A stretch of 64,000 nucleotides of DNA, from the NCBI GenBank assembly GCA_009781695.1, contig WQVH01000002.1, positions 1-64,000 of the forward strand. The letters run 5' to 3'. The notes beneath the pieces are model-generated. The model saw nothing but the letters and a program-made list of their open reading frames with translations. It had not been told where the DNA came from and did not search any database. The DNA is from Oscillospiraceae bacterium. Its GTDB lineage: Bacteria > Bacillota > Clostridia > Oscillospirales > Oscillospiraceae. A program made the position numbers and the translations under genes. Of the stretch, positions 1 to 9,525 are shown in pieces (position 1 is the first letter of the stretch; every line of letters begins with the position of its first letter).

Positions 1-15
1 AGTGTTGGTTGCCAT

Positions 16-56
16 AAGCTGGCGGAAGTCGATGAGGGTTCAACTTCCGGTAGCTT
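16..56. other. Stem-loop AAGCTggCGGAAGT...ACTTCCGgtAGCTT
   Basis: Arms 16-29 and 43-56 are inverted repeats (5 bp + 7 bp with a 2-nt internal mismatch). Confidence 0.5.
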
Positions 57-252
57 AAGTTCACGGAAGTATTTTAGGCATACTCCGAATAGATGATGTG
101 CAAATGTTGCACATTTTAAGACAATAATTTGCTTGACAAAAGGGGCAATAAAATTTATGGTGAATGGATGTCCTAAAAATCACTGCGCATGTGGTGTTTA
201 CGCAGTCAATCGCATTGCGAATTTATATATAATTTTGGAGGAGAAAACAATA

Positions 253-924
253 ATGAACAGACGCATATTCTTTGCCATACTTTTGGCTTTAGGGCTTATT
301 TTTCTTGTGGCCTGTAACGGAAGCAGTGACACAAGCAACAACACACAAAATGGTGATGTAAGTCATCAGCAGGAGCCGGAAATCCCTCCGGCAACAGAGC
401 ATAATAACAACGAAGCTACTATAGGCAACAACACAGACGAAACGGCATCTGCTTTTCACGTCACAACACAAGATACCGACTTTACTTACTACCACGCCGA
501 TTTCACCATCAATATCGCCCCTGCAAGAGATGATTTGTTGGCGGCTTTCGAATATCTTTATGAGTTCGATTTTTATGAAGGGTATGATTTTTACGAATTA
601 TATGGAATGGAGCAAGGCGACAGCTTTGTTATTTGGGCAGACGTACCTCTATCGGATCTTTGGCTCATGACCATGTACCCCGACCTCCTCTCCGATGATT
701 TTATTTACGTACTCAGTAGCACCTATTTCACCACAGATTCATTGCTGCCGGGGCAAGCCTTGGTGGTTCGGAACTATATGGGTCTGGGGTCATTTCCTTG
801 GCGCGGTGTTACCTTTTTCGCAGAGGGCAGCTACAGTCAGCATTATTTGGCTGTGAACCACGATCATACCGATTCGCCAAATCACTTTGCCATCTGGCCG
901 ATTGAGGTTCGCATTGATGCGTAG
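253..924 (+). CDS. Lipoprotein of unknown function
   Basis: Lipobox MNRRIFFAILLALGLIFLVAC; GGAG ribosome binding site just upstream; start inside the 133..924 ORF. Confidence 0.7.
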   Translation: MNRRIFFAILLALGLIFLVACNGSSDTSNNTQNGDVSHQQEPEIPPATEHNNNEATIGNNTDETASAFHVTTQDTDFTYYHADFTINIAPARDDLLAAFEYLYEFDFYEGYDFYELYGMEQGDSFVIWADVPLSDLWLMTMYPDLLSDDFIYVLSSTYFTTDSLLPGQALVVRNYMGLGSFPWRGVTFFAEGSYSQHYLAVNHDHTDSPNHFAIWPIEVRIDA

Positions 925-926
925 CT

Positions 927-1505
927 TTGGGCAAACTTATAGCTTGTGAGGTGGCAATTTCATTGAACGAAGACAATATACAACTGACGGCCTTTCAAGA
1001 TGAAGATTTGGCATTATTTGCGCATTGGATTGAAAAGGATTATATTTACAAATGGTTCTGCTGTGATGGCAAGGAAGATAAGCAATCCCGCATTGATGGG
1101 TTGGAAGAAAAACAGGCATGGCTTGCAGAAGTGGAAAATAGAGCCGAACATGCGCACAGACATCTATTTATTGTCTCCTGCGATGGGCGCAAAATTGGGT
1201 TTGGGGTTTTTATTGACTTGACTGGTGAGCCGGAGTACACGGAAGCGCAATATCCGGATTTGGTCGAAAAAATAAGTGCGCATGAGGCGCTTGAACTGGG
1301 TTATTGTATTGGCGAAGAAGCTTATTTGAATAAAGGGATAGGCAAAATCATCATCAAAAAACTGGAAGCAGAGTGTTGCAAACTGGATGCCAAATTGTTG
1401 TTGGCAGATCCAAGCGAGCAAAATATCCCCTCTGTGAAAGTGCTCGTTGCCAATGGCTTTGAGCGGTATAAAGATGGGGATTATCGCAAGTGGTTGATGA
1501 AATAG
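927..1505 (+). CDS. GNAT-family N-acetyltransferase (AAC(6')-like)
   Basis: ELGYCIGEEAYLNKGIGKIIIKKL and the overall GNAT pattern; TTG start. Confidence 0.75.
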   Translation: MGKLIACEVAISLNEDNIQLTAFQDEDLALFAHWIEKDYIYKWFCCDGKEDKQSRIDGLEEKQAWLAEVENRAEHAHRHLFIVSCDGRKIGFGVFIDLTGEPEYTEAQYPDLVEKISAHEALELGYCIGEEAYLNKGIGKIIIKKLEAECCKLDAKLLLADPSEQNIPSVKVLVANGFERYKDGDYRKWLMK

Positions 1506-1601
1506 CACTTCAAATAAACATTTGACTGTGGCTGTGGTTTAGTACACAGATTAGCAAGTTGATTGTTGCAATGAAGCTCGGAAAAGAGAGAATGCTCTTT
1601 A

Positions 1602-2123
1602 TTAGATATAACACAAAAGCGCCATCGCTGTTCTTGCCTTTAATTCGGCTTCAATTATCCCACGCAAAAATGGTATGCTTTCTGCGTCAACATTAAATTG
1701 GAAGCAATAATAGCTGCATTTTTGAAAGTGCATATCACCGATATAAAAATCATATCCGCTGCAATCAGGCCAGCTGCAACCTTTCCCATCTTGTTTGACT
1801 AAGTTTTTGCAAACATGAGATTCATTCATTTGATTTATCATTGTTTCAGGCAAGGCACTCAAAACATCAAGGTATTTGTCGTAGTTCTTTGTGTAAATAT
1901 GAATCGAAAGCATATCTTTCTTGAGTGAGAATTTTGCCGTGTTTCGTCTTGTTTTTGCTTCGCTGTAAGTCACTGTACGCTGAATCGTTTTTGTGCCTTT
2001 AACAGTAATTTTGACTTTGTTGTTTTCTTTCAACAGCATTTTATGAATTTCGGCTACAAAAGCCTTTTCTTCGCCGCTTACAACTGCAAGGAAATCTTCA
2101 AAATCATGGTTTATTTGTTCCAT
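1602..2123 (-). CDS. Conserved hypothetical protein
   Basis: Intact 173-aa ORF with upstream GGAGG; family not recognised. Confidence 0.55.
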   Translation of the reverse strand: MEQINHDFEDFLAVVSGEEKAFVAEIHKMLLKENNKVKITVKGTKTIQRTVTYSEAKTRRNTAKFSLKKDMLSIHIYTKNYDKYLDVLSALPETMINQMNESHVCKNLVKQDGKGCSWPDCSGYDFYIGDMHFQKCSYYCFQFNVDAESIPFLRGIIEAELKARTAMALLCYI

Positions 2124-2141
2124 TTCAAACCTCCGAAAAAT

Positions 2142-2267
2142 TTATTTATGTTTCTTGATTGGCTGGGGTTTGTCAAGGTCTGCATCGCTTAGTTCATTTA
2201 AGAACGCCAATGTAATACCCCTTGTTTGCTCCCAATCTACCCAAAGTGCTTCTAATGATTCAATCAT
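2142..2267 (-). pseudogene. Truncated DinB-like N-terminal fragment (41 aa)
   Basis: Reverse strand reads MIESLEALWVDWEQTRGITLAFLNELSDADLDKPQPIKKHK*, resembling only the start of a DinB-type protein. Confidence 0.45.
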
Positions 2268-2349
2268 GTGATGCCCTCCTTTAAATTGGAATCAATTATA
2301 TTACATCAAACAGGACAACTGTATGTCATATTTCGAATATGAATTGATT

Positions 2350-3585
2350 TTATCTTTTGACTTTCCTAAACTGCCATGCCGAATAAAACGTAATTCCAAA
2401 AGATACAACCGCCGCGAAGAAGATGACCACCCACGGTACATTTTCAAATCGCTCAAACACCACACCATAGAGGAAGAAGCCAAGTGGTGTTACACAACCG
2501 ACCAGCGCACCGACAGCAGATAGAACCTTACCCAAAATTTCTTCCGGAGTTTCTACCTGAATGTAACCCCATATGCGCAGCAAATACAAAGTTGCTGTGA
2601 TCATGATCACTGTTGCGCAAACGATGATGACAATAAACATGATTATTGCACTCAGTTCCAACACAAATATTATGCCGATGGGTATCATGGCCAACGTTGC
2701 AACCATCAATAGTTTGGGGCAATCACTTATTTTAAGTTTGTCACCCGCAACACTTGCAATAACGCTGCTGATCACGCCGCCGAACATCACTATGCCTGAT
2801 GCAATCCCCAACATGCTACTGGACATTTCCAAATGCTCTATGACCAAAATCGGTAAGCCAATAGGAATCATCGGAAGCAATACCACCATGAGCAGTGCAA
2901 GCGGCATAACCACCTTAACCATTTGCGGGTTTTCTTTTGATAAATATTTAGCAATGGTCTTAATGTCATCTTTTATCATGGCGGGTATGCTTTCGGTAAC
3001 GGCTTGCTGCACATGAGGGATTTTCAAAAATGCCGCCGCAACAGCCGCAAGCATATAGCAAATTCCGCTGATTACGATAATAGGGGTCAGTCCAACACGC
3101 ACAAATAGTAACCCAGCGACTAGCGGTGCAACAAATTCCGGCACTTGCCCCATAAAACCGACCATACCGGTGGCTCTTACAATTTGTGATTCGGGTACTA
3201 TTTGTGGCACCCCGGCATCAATGGCAGAAGAGCCCAAGCCGCTGATGCTGTATAGTCCTACCAGCAGTATCACAATGATGGGAATAGCAGACATAAATCC
3301 GCTTGCCCAAATGAACAGGAATATCAATACCGATGTGGAAAACTGCATCGCTACGATGATTCTTTTTTTGCTGATGCGGTCTGCGAAAACGCCGCCTATG
3401 GGTGAGATAAAGAGTAGCGGTAAGTATGCAACAGCCACAATGCTACCAAAAATTGCAGGTGATCCGGTTGCGTACAAAACATAAAGCGGCAAAGCGAACA
3501 TGAGTAGATAATGGCCAAACTGTGCAAAGGCATGACCGGTTAAAAGGAACATGAAATTTTTGTTCCAAAGTGAAGTATTATTCAA
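2350..3585 (-). CDS. MFS transporter
   Basis: 411 aa, about 12 hydrophobic segments, GGVFADRISKKR motif. Confidence 0.85.
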   Translation of the reverse strand: MNNTSLWNKNFMFLLTGHAFAQFGHYLLMFALPLYVLYATGSPAIFGSIVAVAYLPLLFISPIGGVFADRISKKRIIVAMQFSTSVLIFLFIWASGFMSAIPIIVILLVGLYSISGLGSSAIDAGVPQIVPESQIVRATGMVGFMGQVPEFVAPLVAGLLFVRVGLTPIIVISGICYMLAAVAAAFLKIPHVQQAVTESIPAMIKDDIKTIAKYLSKENPQMVKVVMPLALLMVVLLPMIPIGLPILVIEHLEMSSSMLGIASGIVMFGGVISSVIASVAGDKLKISDCPKLLMVATLAMIPIGIIFVLELSAIIMFIVIIVCATVIMITATLYLLRIWGYIQVETPEEILGKVLSAVGALVGCVTPLGFFLYGVVFERFENVPWVVIFFAAVVSFGITFYSAWQFRKVKR

Positions 3586-3635
3586 TTTTATCCTCCAAGA
3601 AGTTATACTTTAATTGATACCAAGACTGCGTAACT

Positions 3636-3680
3636 GCCGGGAGGTTTAGATACAGGATTACCCGATGCAAACCTCCCGGC
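3636..3680 (-). promoter_or_regulatory. Perfect 12-bp hairpin in the tetR-MFS intercistronic leader
   Basis: GCCGGGAGGTTT (3636-3647) and AAACCTCCCGGC (3669-3680). Confidence 0.5.
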
Positions 3681-3781
3681 TTGCGGCATCCTCTGCTTTG
3701 CTATATTTATATTTGTTGATAAGTCAACGCTCCTTTCGAGTTGATATTCATTTATACTTTTTCAAATCCTTGTATGTGTGC

Positions 3782-4369
3782 TCACGTTGCCACGATTTCA
3801 TTGACGGCACCGTTTATGAGCATGTCCATGACCGTTTTCGCAGCCGGGTCATTTTTCGTCATTATGTCTGCATATACAGTCCCAAGCGCGCGAAAAACTC
3901 CTCTCACAATTTCAGTTTCACATGTGAATTGAACGCCATGCTCCACCAGCAGCTTAACCACTTCCATTTCTAAATCGGGATAGCGGTCAAGAATCTCTTT
4001 GGGGAGTCTGCGCACAAGGAGCAGCTCCAGTTCCAAGTCATGTTGCAGCAGCATGGGGTGTTTTTCAATCTCGCCGTAAGACCATGCGATCATTTTTTTC
4101 ACAAGCTCTTTTGACTTCGATGAGCTATTCTTTTTCAAAAAAGCCTCGGTGGCATCAACCACTTTTCTGTGCATGGAAAATAAAACCTCCATGTACAGGT
4201 GTTCCTTGCTTTTGTAAAATGCATAAAAAGAGCCCTTAGCAATGCCGACGCCATGCACTAAGTCGTCAACCGTAACTTTTTTGAGTCCGTGCTGTATGAA
4301 AAGCTGCTCCCCTTCGCTGAGTAGCTGCTTTTGTATGATGGCTCTTTCGCTGTCGCTGAATTTTGGAAT
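3782..4369 (-). CDS. TetR/AcrR-family regulator, probable non-ATG start (ATT at 4369)
   Basis: Open frame reads (M)PKFSDSERAIIQKQLLSEGEQLFIQHGLKKVTVDDLVHGVGIAKGSFYAFYKSKEHLY, a typical TetR HTH. The first in-track start (GTG 4258) would delete the HTH. Confidence 0.75.
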   Translation of the reverse strand: MPKFSDSERAIIQKQLLSEGEQLFIQHGLKKVTVDDLVHGVGIAKGSFYAFYKSKEHLYMEVLFSMHRKVVDATEAFLKKNSSSKSKELVKKMIAWSYGEIEKHPMLLQHDLELELLLVRRLPKEILDRYPDLEMEVVKLLVEHGVQFTCETEIVRGVFRALGTVYADIMTKNDPAAKTVMDMLINGAVNEIVAT

Positions 4370-4390
4370 GATCTCTCAGCCCCTTTTGCC

Positions 4391-4421
4391 CATATGACTA
4401 TTTATCTAATATAGTCATATG
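4391..4421. promoter_or_regulatory. Probable TetR operator (perfect 11-bp inverted repeat, 9-bp spacer)
   Basis: CATATGACTAT ttatctaat ATAGTCATATG directly upstream of the tetR gene. Confidence 0.7.
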
Positions 4422-4474
4422 ATAGCACCATGTAAACTCAATGTCAATACCCTATGCGAAATTCCACACCGCGC

Positions 4475-4503
4475 TTGACACGCACCCCTAACTATTGTAT
4501 AAT
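4475..4503 (+). promoter_or_regulatory. Consensus sigma-A promoter
   Basis: TTGACA - 17 bp - TATAAT. Confidence 0.75.
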
Positions 4504-4560
4504 CCGGTGCTAATGTATACCATTTGCCAAACATATTATTTAGATAGCAGGTGTTTTCAC

Positions 4561-5418
4561 ATGAACAAATCAATCAAAAAACTTATTAGCTTTTTCTTGC
4601 TTTTTGCAATAGTTGCGGCATTGCCCGCTTTTGCATATGCGACAAATCCCGACCGCTTTTTTATCGGCGATCCATTCTATGCTCGATTTTATTTGAGCAC
4701 TGCACCCATACAAGTAACGAGAAGCTCTGAATGGGCAGACACTCAGGACGAAGCGTGGAGAGAAGCCGTTTTTACAGTTCCTATGGGTACAACATTATAT
4801 CTTGAGGCAACTATGTTTCTTGATGCTGAAGTAGATTGGTTTATCGGAACTTCGGCGCATCCCATAGATTGGCACTCATGGCCTCCTATCGGCGGTATAC
4901 GATGGTCAAATCTTGGCGCTTTTAACAGGCGTGTAATATTGAACTTCCCGGACATGTACAGAATTGACGGCGGTAAACAAGGCTTTTTCTATGTGAATGT
5001 TGTTGACCTCGACGCTCCGCCACAACTTCCCCCTATACCGCCTCCATCGCCGGCAAACAATATACGCGTTTTGCTCAATGGCTCGGCTGTAACGATGGAC
5101 GTTCCCCCGATGCTCGCCGATGGGCGCACATTCGTACCCCTGCGCGCAATCGGAGAGGCAATCGGAGCGGAATTTGAATGGGATAGCGCTGCTCAAAGAG
5201 TAACTTTTGAACAGGGCGGTATGACTGCTGTACTGCATATCGGTGATATCCTGATAGACACTACAGATGCACATGGTAATCGCCTCACGAGATTCACAGA
5301 TGCTCCACCATTCATAACAGATGGGCGCACACTGGTTCCCCTTCGCGTTATCTCCGAAATATTCGGCTACGAGGTAAATTGGAACGGCGAAACCAGGACT
5401 GTTACTATTGATTCTTAG
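4561..5418 (+). CDS. Secreted copper-amine-oxidase N-terminal-like domain protein
   Basis: Signal peptide MNKSIKKLISFFLLFAIVAALPAFAYA and two DGRT(F/L)VPLR repeats. Confidence 0.8.
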   Translation: MNKSIKKLISFFLLFAIVAALPAFAYATNPDRFFIGDPFYARFYLSTAPIQVTRSSEWADTQDEAWREAVFTVPMGTTLYLEATMFLDAEVDWFIGTSAHPIDWHSWPPIGGIRWSNLGAFNRRVILNFPDMYRIDGGKQGFFYVNVVDLDAPPQLPPIPPPSPANNIRVLLNGSAVTMDVPPMLADGRTFVPLRAIGEAIGAEFEWDSAAQRVTFEQGGMTAVLHIGDILIDTTDAHGNRLTRFTDAPPFITDGRTLVPLRVISEIFGYEVNWNGETRTVTIDS

Positions 5419-6002
5419 GTTCTCTAATCTGCACGTTATATCTGCGTTCCGCTTATCGAAAATTTGTAAAAACTCCGTTTGTCGGGTCGCTAACCATACC
5501 CGCAACTTCGAGCCAAGTTGGCTTGACGTTGCGGGCGTTGCTATTTTCAGCGCTATTTTCTTTGTACGCTCCATAGGCGAGGTTACAGATGCTATTGTTC
5601 TACGGTTTCATTGAATGGAAGGTGACAGCATATATGTTTTGCTTGAGCAGGCCAAAGGGCTTGGAATTAGGTTGAGTAGTTCAATAAACTCTTTGAAAAT
5701 CATTGATCGATAGAGTCTCCGGATATTCTCCGATTTGCCCATTAGGGACAATAAGCATTTTGAAAATTTTCCAAAATCATGAAATTTATTAATTACTGGT
5801 GAAAATTATCATATTGATTACTTCCGATGGTGAGCCTGTCATCACAATGACTTGTTTTTGAGGGTAATTGTAGAAAATTGCGTAGATTGCATGATATCGC
5901 CTGATTGTGTATAGTGCAAATATGATTTTATTCATGCATTTTACAGAAATATTGAAAGCAGCGAAAATGCGTGTTATGATAAGGGCGTGGAGTGATCACC
6001 AA

Positions 6003-6797
6003 ATGACACCACTAAAGTACACACTGAAAATGGACACCTTGTTCAAAATGTTGTTTGCGAAGTATCAAGACCTGTTAAAAAGGCTTGTCGCAGATTTACT
6101 CGACATAAAATATGAAGATATAACGCACTTTAAGATTACCAACCCTGAGATATCTCCGGAAGAACTGGGCAAGAAATTTTGCAGACTCGACATTAATATG
6201 GAGATCAATGACCAAAAGGTTGACCTTGAAGTCCAAGTAGCAGACGAAGGAAATTACCCGGAGCGCAGCCTATATTATTGGGCAAGAGAATTTTCAACAG
6301 GCATCAATGAAGGTGAAGATTATAGAGCGCTCCCCCGGACAATAATCATAAGTATTTTAGGATACAATCAATTTCCGGATACCGCGCGGTATCACAGAGA
6401 ATTCCAATGTCTTGAAGTCACCACCCATGAAGCCCTGACAGACAAACAATCATTACACTTTTATGAACTCAAGAAATTGCCCCCGCTAAAACCTACGGAC
6501 AACACGAAAGATTTATGGCTCAAACTATTCAATGCCGAAACAGAAGAAGACTTAGCGAAAATAGAAGCACTGGAGGTTCCGATAATGAGTGAAGCGATAG
6601 GCGCATACCGCAATGTTGCGGCATCAGACGAACTTAAACGAATCGAACGCGCAATGTCTAAAGCCCGACACGATGAAGCACAGGCGTTAGGTCACGCAAG
6701 GCGTGAAGAACGCAAACATTGGCAAGGTGTAGCTGCAGAGAATGAAGAACTCAAAGCACAATTAGCGGAGCTCAAAGCAAGACTGGGCGAACAATAG
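6003..6797 (+). CDS. Rpn/PDDEXK-family transposase-like nuclease
   Basis: KYTLKMDTLFKMLFAK, LDINMEINDQKVDLEVQVADEGNYPERSLYYWAREFSTGINEGEDYRALPRTIIISILGY. Confidence 0.75.
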   Translation: MTPLKYTLKMDTLFKMLFAKYQDLLKRLVADLLDIKYEDITHFKITNPEISPEELGKKFCRLDINMEINDQKVDLEVQVADEGNYPERSLYYWAREFSTGINEGEDYRALPRTIIISILGYNQFPDTARYHREFQCLEVTTHEALTDKQSLHFYELKKLPPLKPTDNTKDLWLKLFNAETEEDLAKIEALEVPIMSEAIGAYRNVAASDELKRIERAMSKARHDEAQALGHARREERKHWQGVAAENEELKAQLAELKARLGEQ

Positions 6798-6819
6798 GTA
6801 TCCGCAAAGACAGACCATA

Positions 6820-6868
6820 AAGCCCAGCAATGGGGATTACATCCTCACTTGTATGGGCTTATTTTTTG
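6820..6868 (+). terminator. Rho-independent terminator
   Basis: AAGCCCA...TGGGCTT followed by ATTTTTTG. Confidence 0.6.
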
Positions 6869-7874
6869 TCATAACGTCTCAAATTTCATTTGCACGACAT
6901 CTTCAAAAACTTTACTTTCGAAGCAAGTTGTTGTATATATGTTAAGAAGAACTGTGACGTTTACACCATGGGCTCAAACGCCTAACAGAGAGGCCAAATT
7001 GAAAAATAATCTAAAATTTAATGTGACCACAAAATCCACTCTGCTGCCCTTTTTACTCACTTGCTTTAACAACAAATCCCGAAACTACGTAAAGGGACTA
7101 TTAACGCGCGGGCAGATCCTTGTTGATGGGGAGCGCTGTACGGACTATGCCCGCTCACTATTGCCGGGGCAACAGATTACCGTGCTTCACAGAATGCCTG
7201 TACTCAACGCGAAACCGGATATCCCGATCATCTACGAAGATGATGACATGATTGTGATTGACAAACCGGCCGGTATGCTTTCCATCTCAACAGACAAAGA
7301 GCATACAAACACAACCTATTACATCATGAACGACTACATGAAAAGCAAAGTAAAATCCGGGCGTATATTCATTGTCCACCGCCTGGATCGTGAGACATCA
7401 GGTGTGATGCTATTTGCGAAAAACGAGCGCATAAAATACGCATTGCAAGAGCGTTGGGAGGAGCTTGCCCTCCGGCGCGGTTACACTGCTGTTGTGGAGG
7501 GCAAAGTTTCGCCTTCTGAGGGAACGATTACATCATGGCTCAAACAGACGAAAACCCTGCTCATGTATTCCAGCAAGGAAAAAGGCCAGGGCAAGTTGGC
7601 TATTACAAAGTATCGCACGCTTCAAAGTACAGGCAGATATACTCTGCTAGATATTGCTTTGGAAACGGGCAGAAAAAATCAAATACGTGTCCATATGAAG
7701 GACATCGAGCATCCCATCGTAGGCGACAAAAAGTATGGGGCGCTGACAAACCCGATCGGCAGGGTATGCCTGCATGCCTCTGTATTATGGATCAAACACC
7801 CCTCTACAGGCGAAGAACTTCGTTTTGAGTCTATCGTACCCAGTGTTTTTATGAAAGTGGTGTCGGGGCGATAG
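6849..7874 (+). CDS. RluA-family pseudouridine synthase (start probably TTG near 6999)
   Basis: S4-like N-terminus, VHRLDRETSGVMLFAKNE and GRKNQIRVHM motifs. Confidence 0.85.
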   Translation: MYGLIFCHNVSNFICTTSSKTLLSKQVVVYMLRRTVTFTPWAQTPNREAKLKNNLKFNVTTKSTLLPFLLTCFNNKSRNYVKGLLTRGQILVDGERCTDYARSLLPGQQITVLHRMPVLNAKPDIPIIYEDDDMIVIDKPAGMLSISTDKEHTNTTYYIMNDYMKSKVKSGRIFIVHRLDRETSGVMLFAKNERIKYALQERWEELALRRGYTAVVEGKVSPSEGTITSWLKQTKTLLMYSSKEKGQGKLAITKYRTLQSTGRYTLLDIALETGRKNQIRVHMKDIEHPIVGDKKYGALTNPIGRVCLHASVLWIKHPSTGEELRFESIVPSVFMKVVSGR

Positions 7875-7897
7875 GATGGAGCGGTGAAATATGTTGA

Positions 7898-8368
7898 TTA
7901 CTCGCGCGCTGCGCACACCGGAACAATAACCTTTGTGAGCAGCTCTTTGCGCATGGTTGTCTCCGGGTCGTTTAGGTAACAATCATAGAAAAATCCTTTG
8001 AATTTTAGCGACTGTTTGTCCATATATTCAAACATTTTTCCATATGTTTTATCAATCGAGCGGTAAGCGCCTTTGTGCGTTGCCACTACTGCTCTGCCTT
8101 CATATGTTTTACTCATCACTATACCATCTTTTTCCGATACGGCACTGGCAATCGGAAAGCCTACTTCGACATCAAATGTTGAGAAGTCCTCGGCACAGTT
8201 CAGATATGCGACATAGGGTGTACCGCTCGGCGCTACTCCTAGTTCCTCTAAATAGGCGCTCACCATACCAATACCCTTTTCAATAACTTTGTCCGATTTG
8301 GCGTTGGTGGTATGTGCTGTGTAGACAAGGGCTAATTCTGATTTCAATTCCTGTATTTCGATAGTCAT
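7898..8368 (-). CDS. GyrI-like / effector-binding domain protein
   Basis: 156-aa GyrI/AraC-effector-like fold, downstream of a MerR gene with a related C-terminal domain. Confidence 0.65.
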   Translation of the reverse strand: MTIEIQELKSELALVYTAHTTNAKSDKVIEKGIGMVSAYLEELGVAPSGTPYVAYLNCAEDFSTFDVEVGFPIASAVSEKDGIVMSKTYEGRAVVATHKGAYRSIDKTYGKMFEYMDKQSLKFKGFFYDCYLNDPETTMRKELLTKVIVPVCAARE

Positions 8369-8392
8369 GGCAGTAGCCTCCGTAAGTTTTAA

Positions 8393-9324
8393 TTATTTGA
8401 GTTTTATCGGCATGAGTAAATCCAGTTGTTTTTCTCCATCAGGAGTTTGTTTTGATATAAATTCTTCGTAATCCATAGACAGCTCTTCAAGCCATTGGAC
8501 AGAAGCATCAAATGCGTATTTGTCGCTGTTTTCGCACCACTCATATAAAATTGTGCCCAGCGTTGGGCGATTTCATTTAGTGTAGCGGAAATGGATGCAA
8601 ATAACCCTCCGTCAAAACTCTTTTTTTCAAATGGCGCAGACACGTTAAAGTCTTCGGGAATCGTTACCCATGTTTCGTACCCATATGTTGGGCGATCTTC
8701 TGATGGGTCGGGATTATTAAATCCAAAACTGCGAAATCCGCTTTTTTTGTGCAATCTATTCCCCAGCACAAATGGATCAAAAATTTTTGCACAATCCATT
8801 TCCGGCGTAGCACTTACAGCGCAGTACGCCGCAACCAACATGGCCGGAAGCCTTACAATCCTCACGTTGTCTAAGCGGTCATTGAACATAGAAGCTTCCT
8901 TTTTAGAGGGTGAAATTTGAGGAACAATTTCGTGCTTTGAATCAGCGGGGGCATTTTGCATTTCAAGGTAGGAGAACACTTCATCCATACTATGCGTTTT
9001 TTCAATATGCATGATTAGCTTTTCCATGCAGGTAATCAAGGTTTGATAAATGGCTGTGTCTTGCTTTAGATTTTCAAGATGGTTATTCAAGGCTTTAATC
9101 GCCACGCTAAAATCACCCTCAATAAAAATCCGTTCAATGTCCGCAATGGGCATTTTGAGTTTGCGCAGCAAAATAATTTGATGGATACGCGCCATATTAT
9201 TATTGTCGTAGTATCTGTAATCGTTTTCTGTCCTTGTGCTTTTCAGTATGCCCATATCTTCCCAATGTCTTAATGTCCGATTGGAAATACCAAACTGCTT
9301 TGCCGCTTCACCAATTCTTGTCAT
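8393..9324 (-). pseudogene. MerR-family regulator with GyrI-like C-terminal domain, frameshifted near the 3' end
   Basis: HTH MTRIGEAAKQFGISNRTLRHWEDMGILK. After ...NEIAQRWAQ the other frame continues as LYEWCENSDKYAFDASVQWLEELSMDYEEFISKQTPDGEKQLDLLMPIKLK*. Confidence 0.7.
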
Positions 9325-9400
9325 GATGTACACTCCTCTCCGGAAATAGAATAAACCATTCCGCCACGGAAAGGTCAATAGGTATTTTGATATCCGCAAA

Positions 9401-9429
9401 ATAGGCGGAGCAACTTTTACTCCGCCTAT
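9401..9429 (-). terminator. Hairpin terminator downstream of the ABC/methyltransferase genes
   Basis: ATAGGCGGAG...CTCCGCCTAT followed on the minus strand by TTTTG. Confidence 0.55.
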
Positions 9430-9525
9430 TATAGCACATGTATAACCTTGCGTTGTGCAAAACTCAAATGCTTACACTGTGGGACAGCTTTGTGGTCAAC
9501 GGTATCCCCCGCTCGTCATTGCGCG

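Noticed and set aside
1-130. Possible tRNA from GGTTCAAC-like sequence near 37-45
   Set aside because: No cloverleaf, anticodon arm or acceptor pairing; a simple stem-loop explains it.
4376-4393. TGA recoding (stop read through) in the tetR 5' end
   Set aside because: The peptide before the TGA (MGKRG) is not TetR-like and TGA acts as a normal stop elsewhere; an ATT start fits better.
4906-5574. 222-aa minus-strand ORF opposite the copper-amine-oxidase-like gene
   Set aside because: The plus-strand gene has a consensus promoter, signal peptide and DGRTxVPLR domains; the antisense frame has none.
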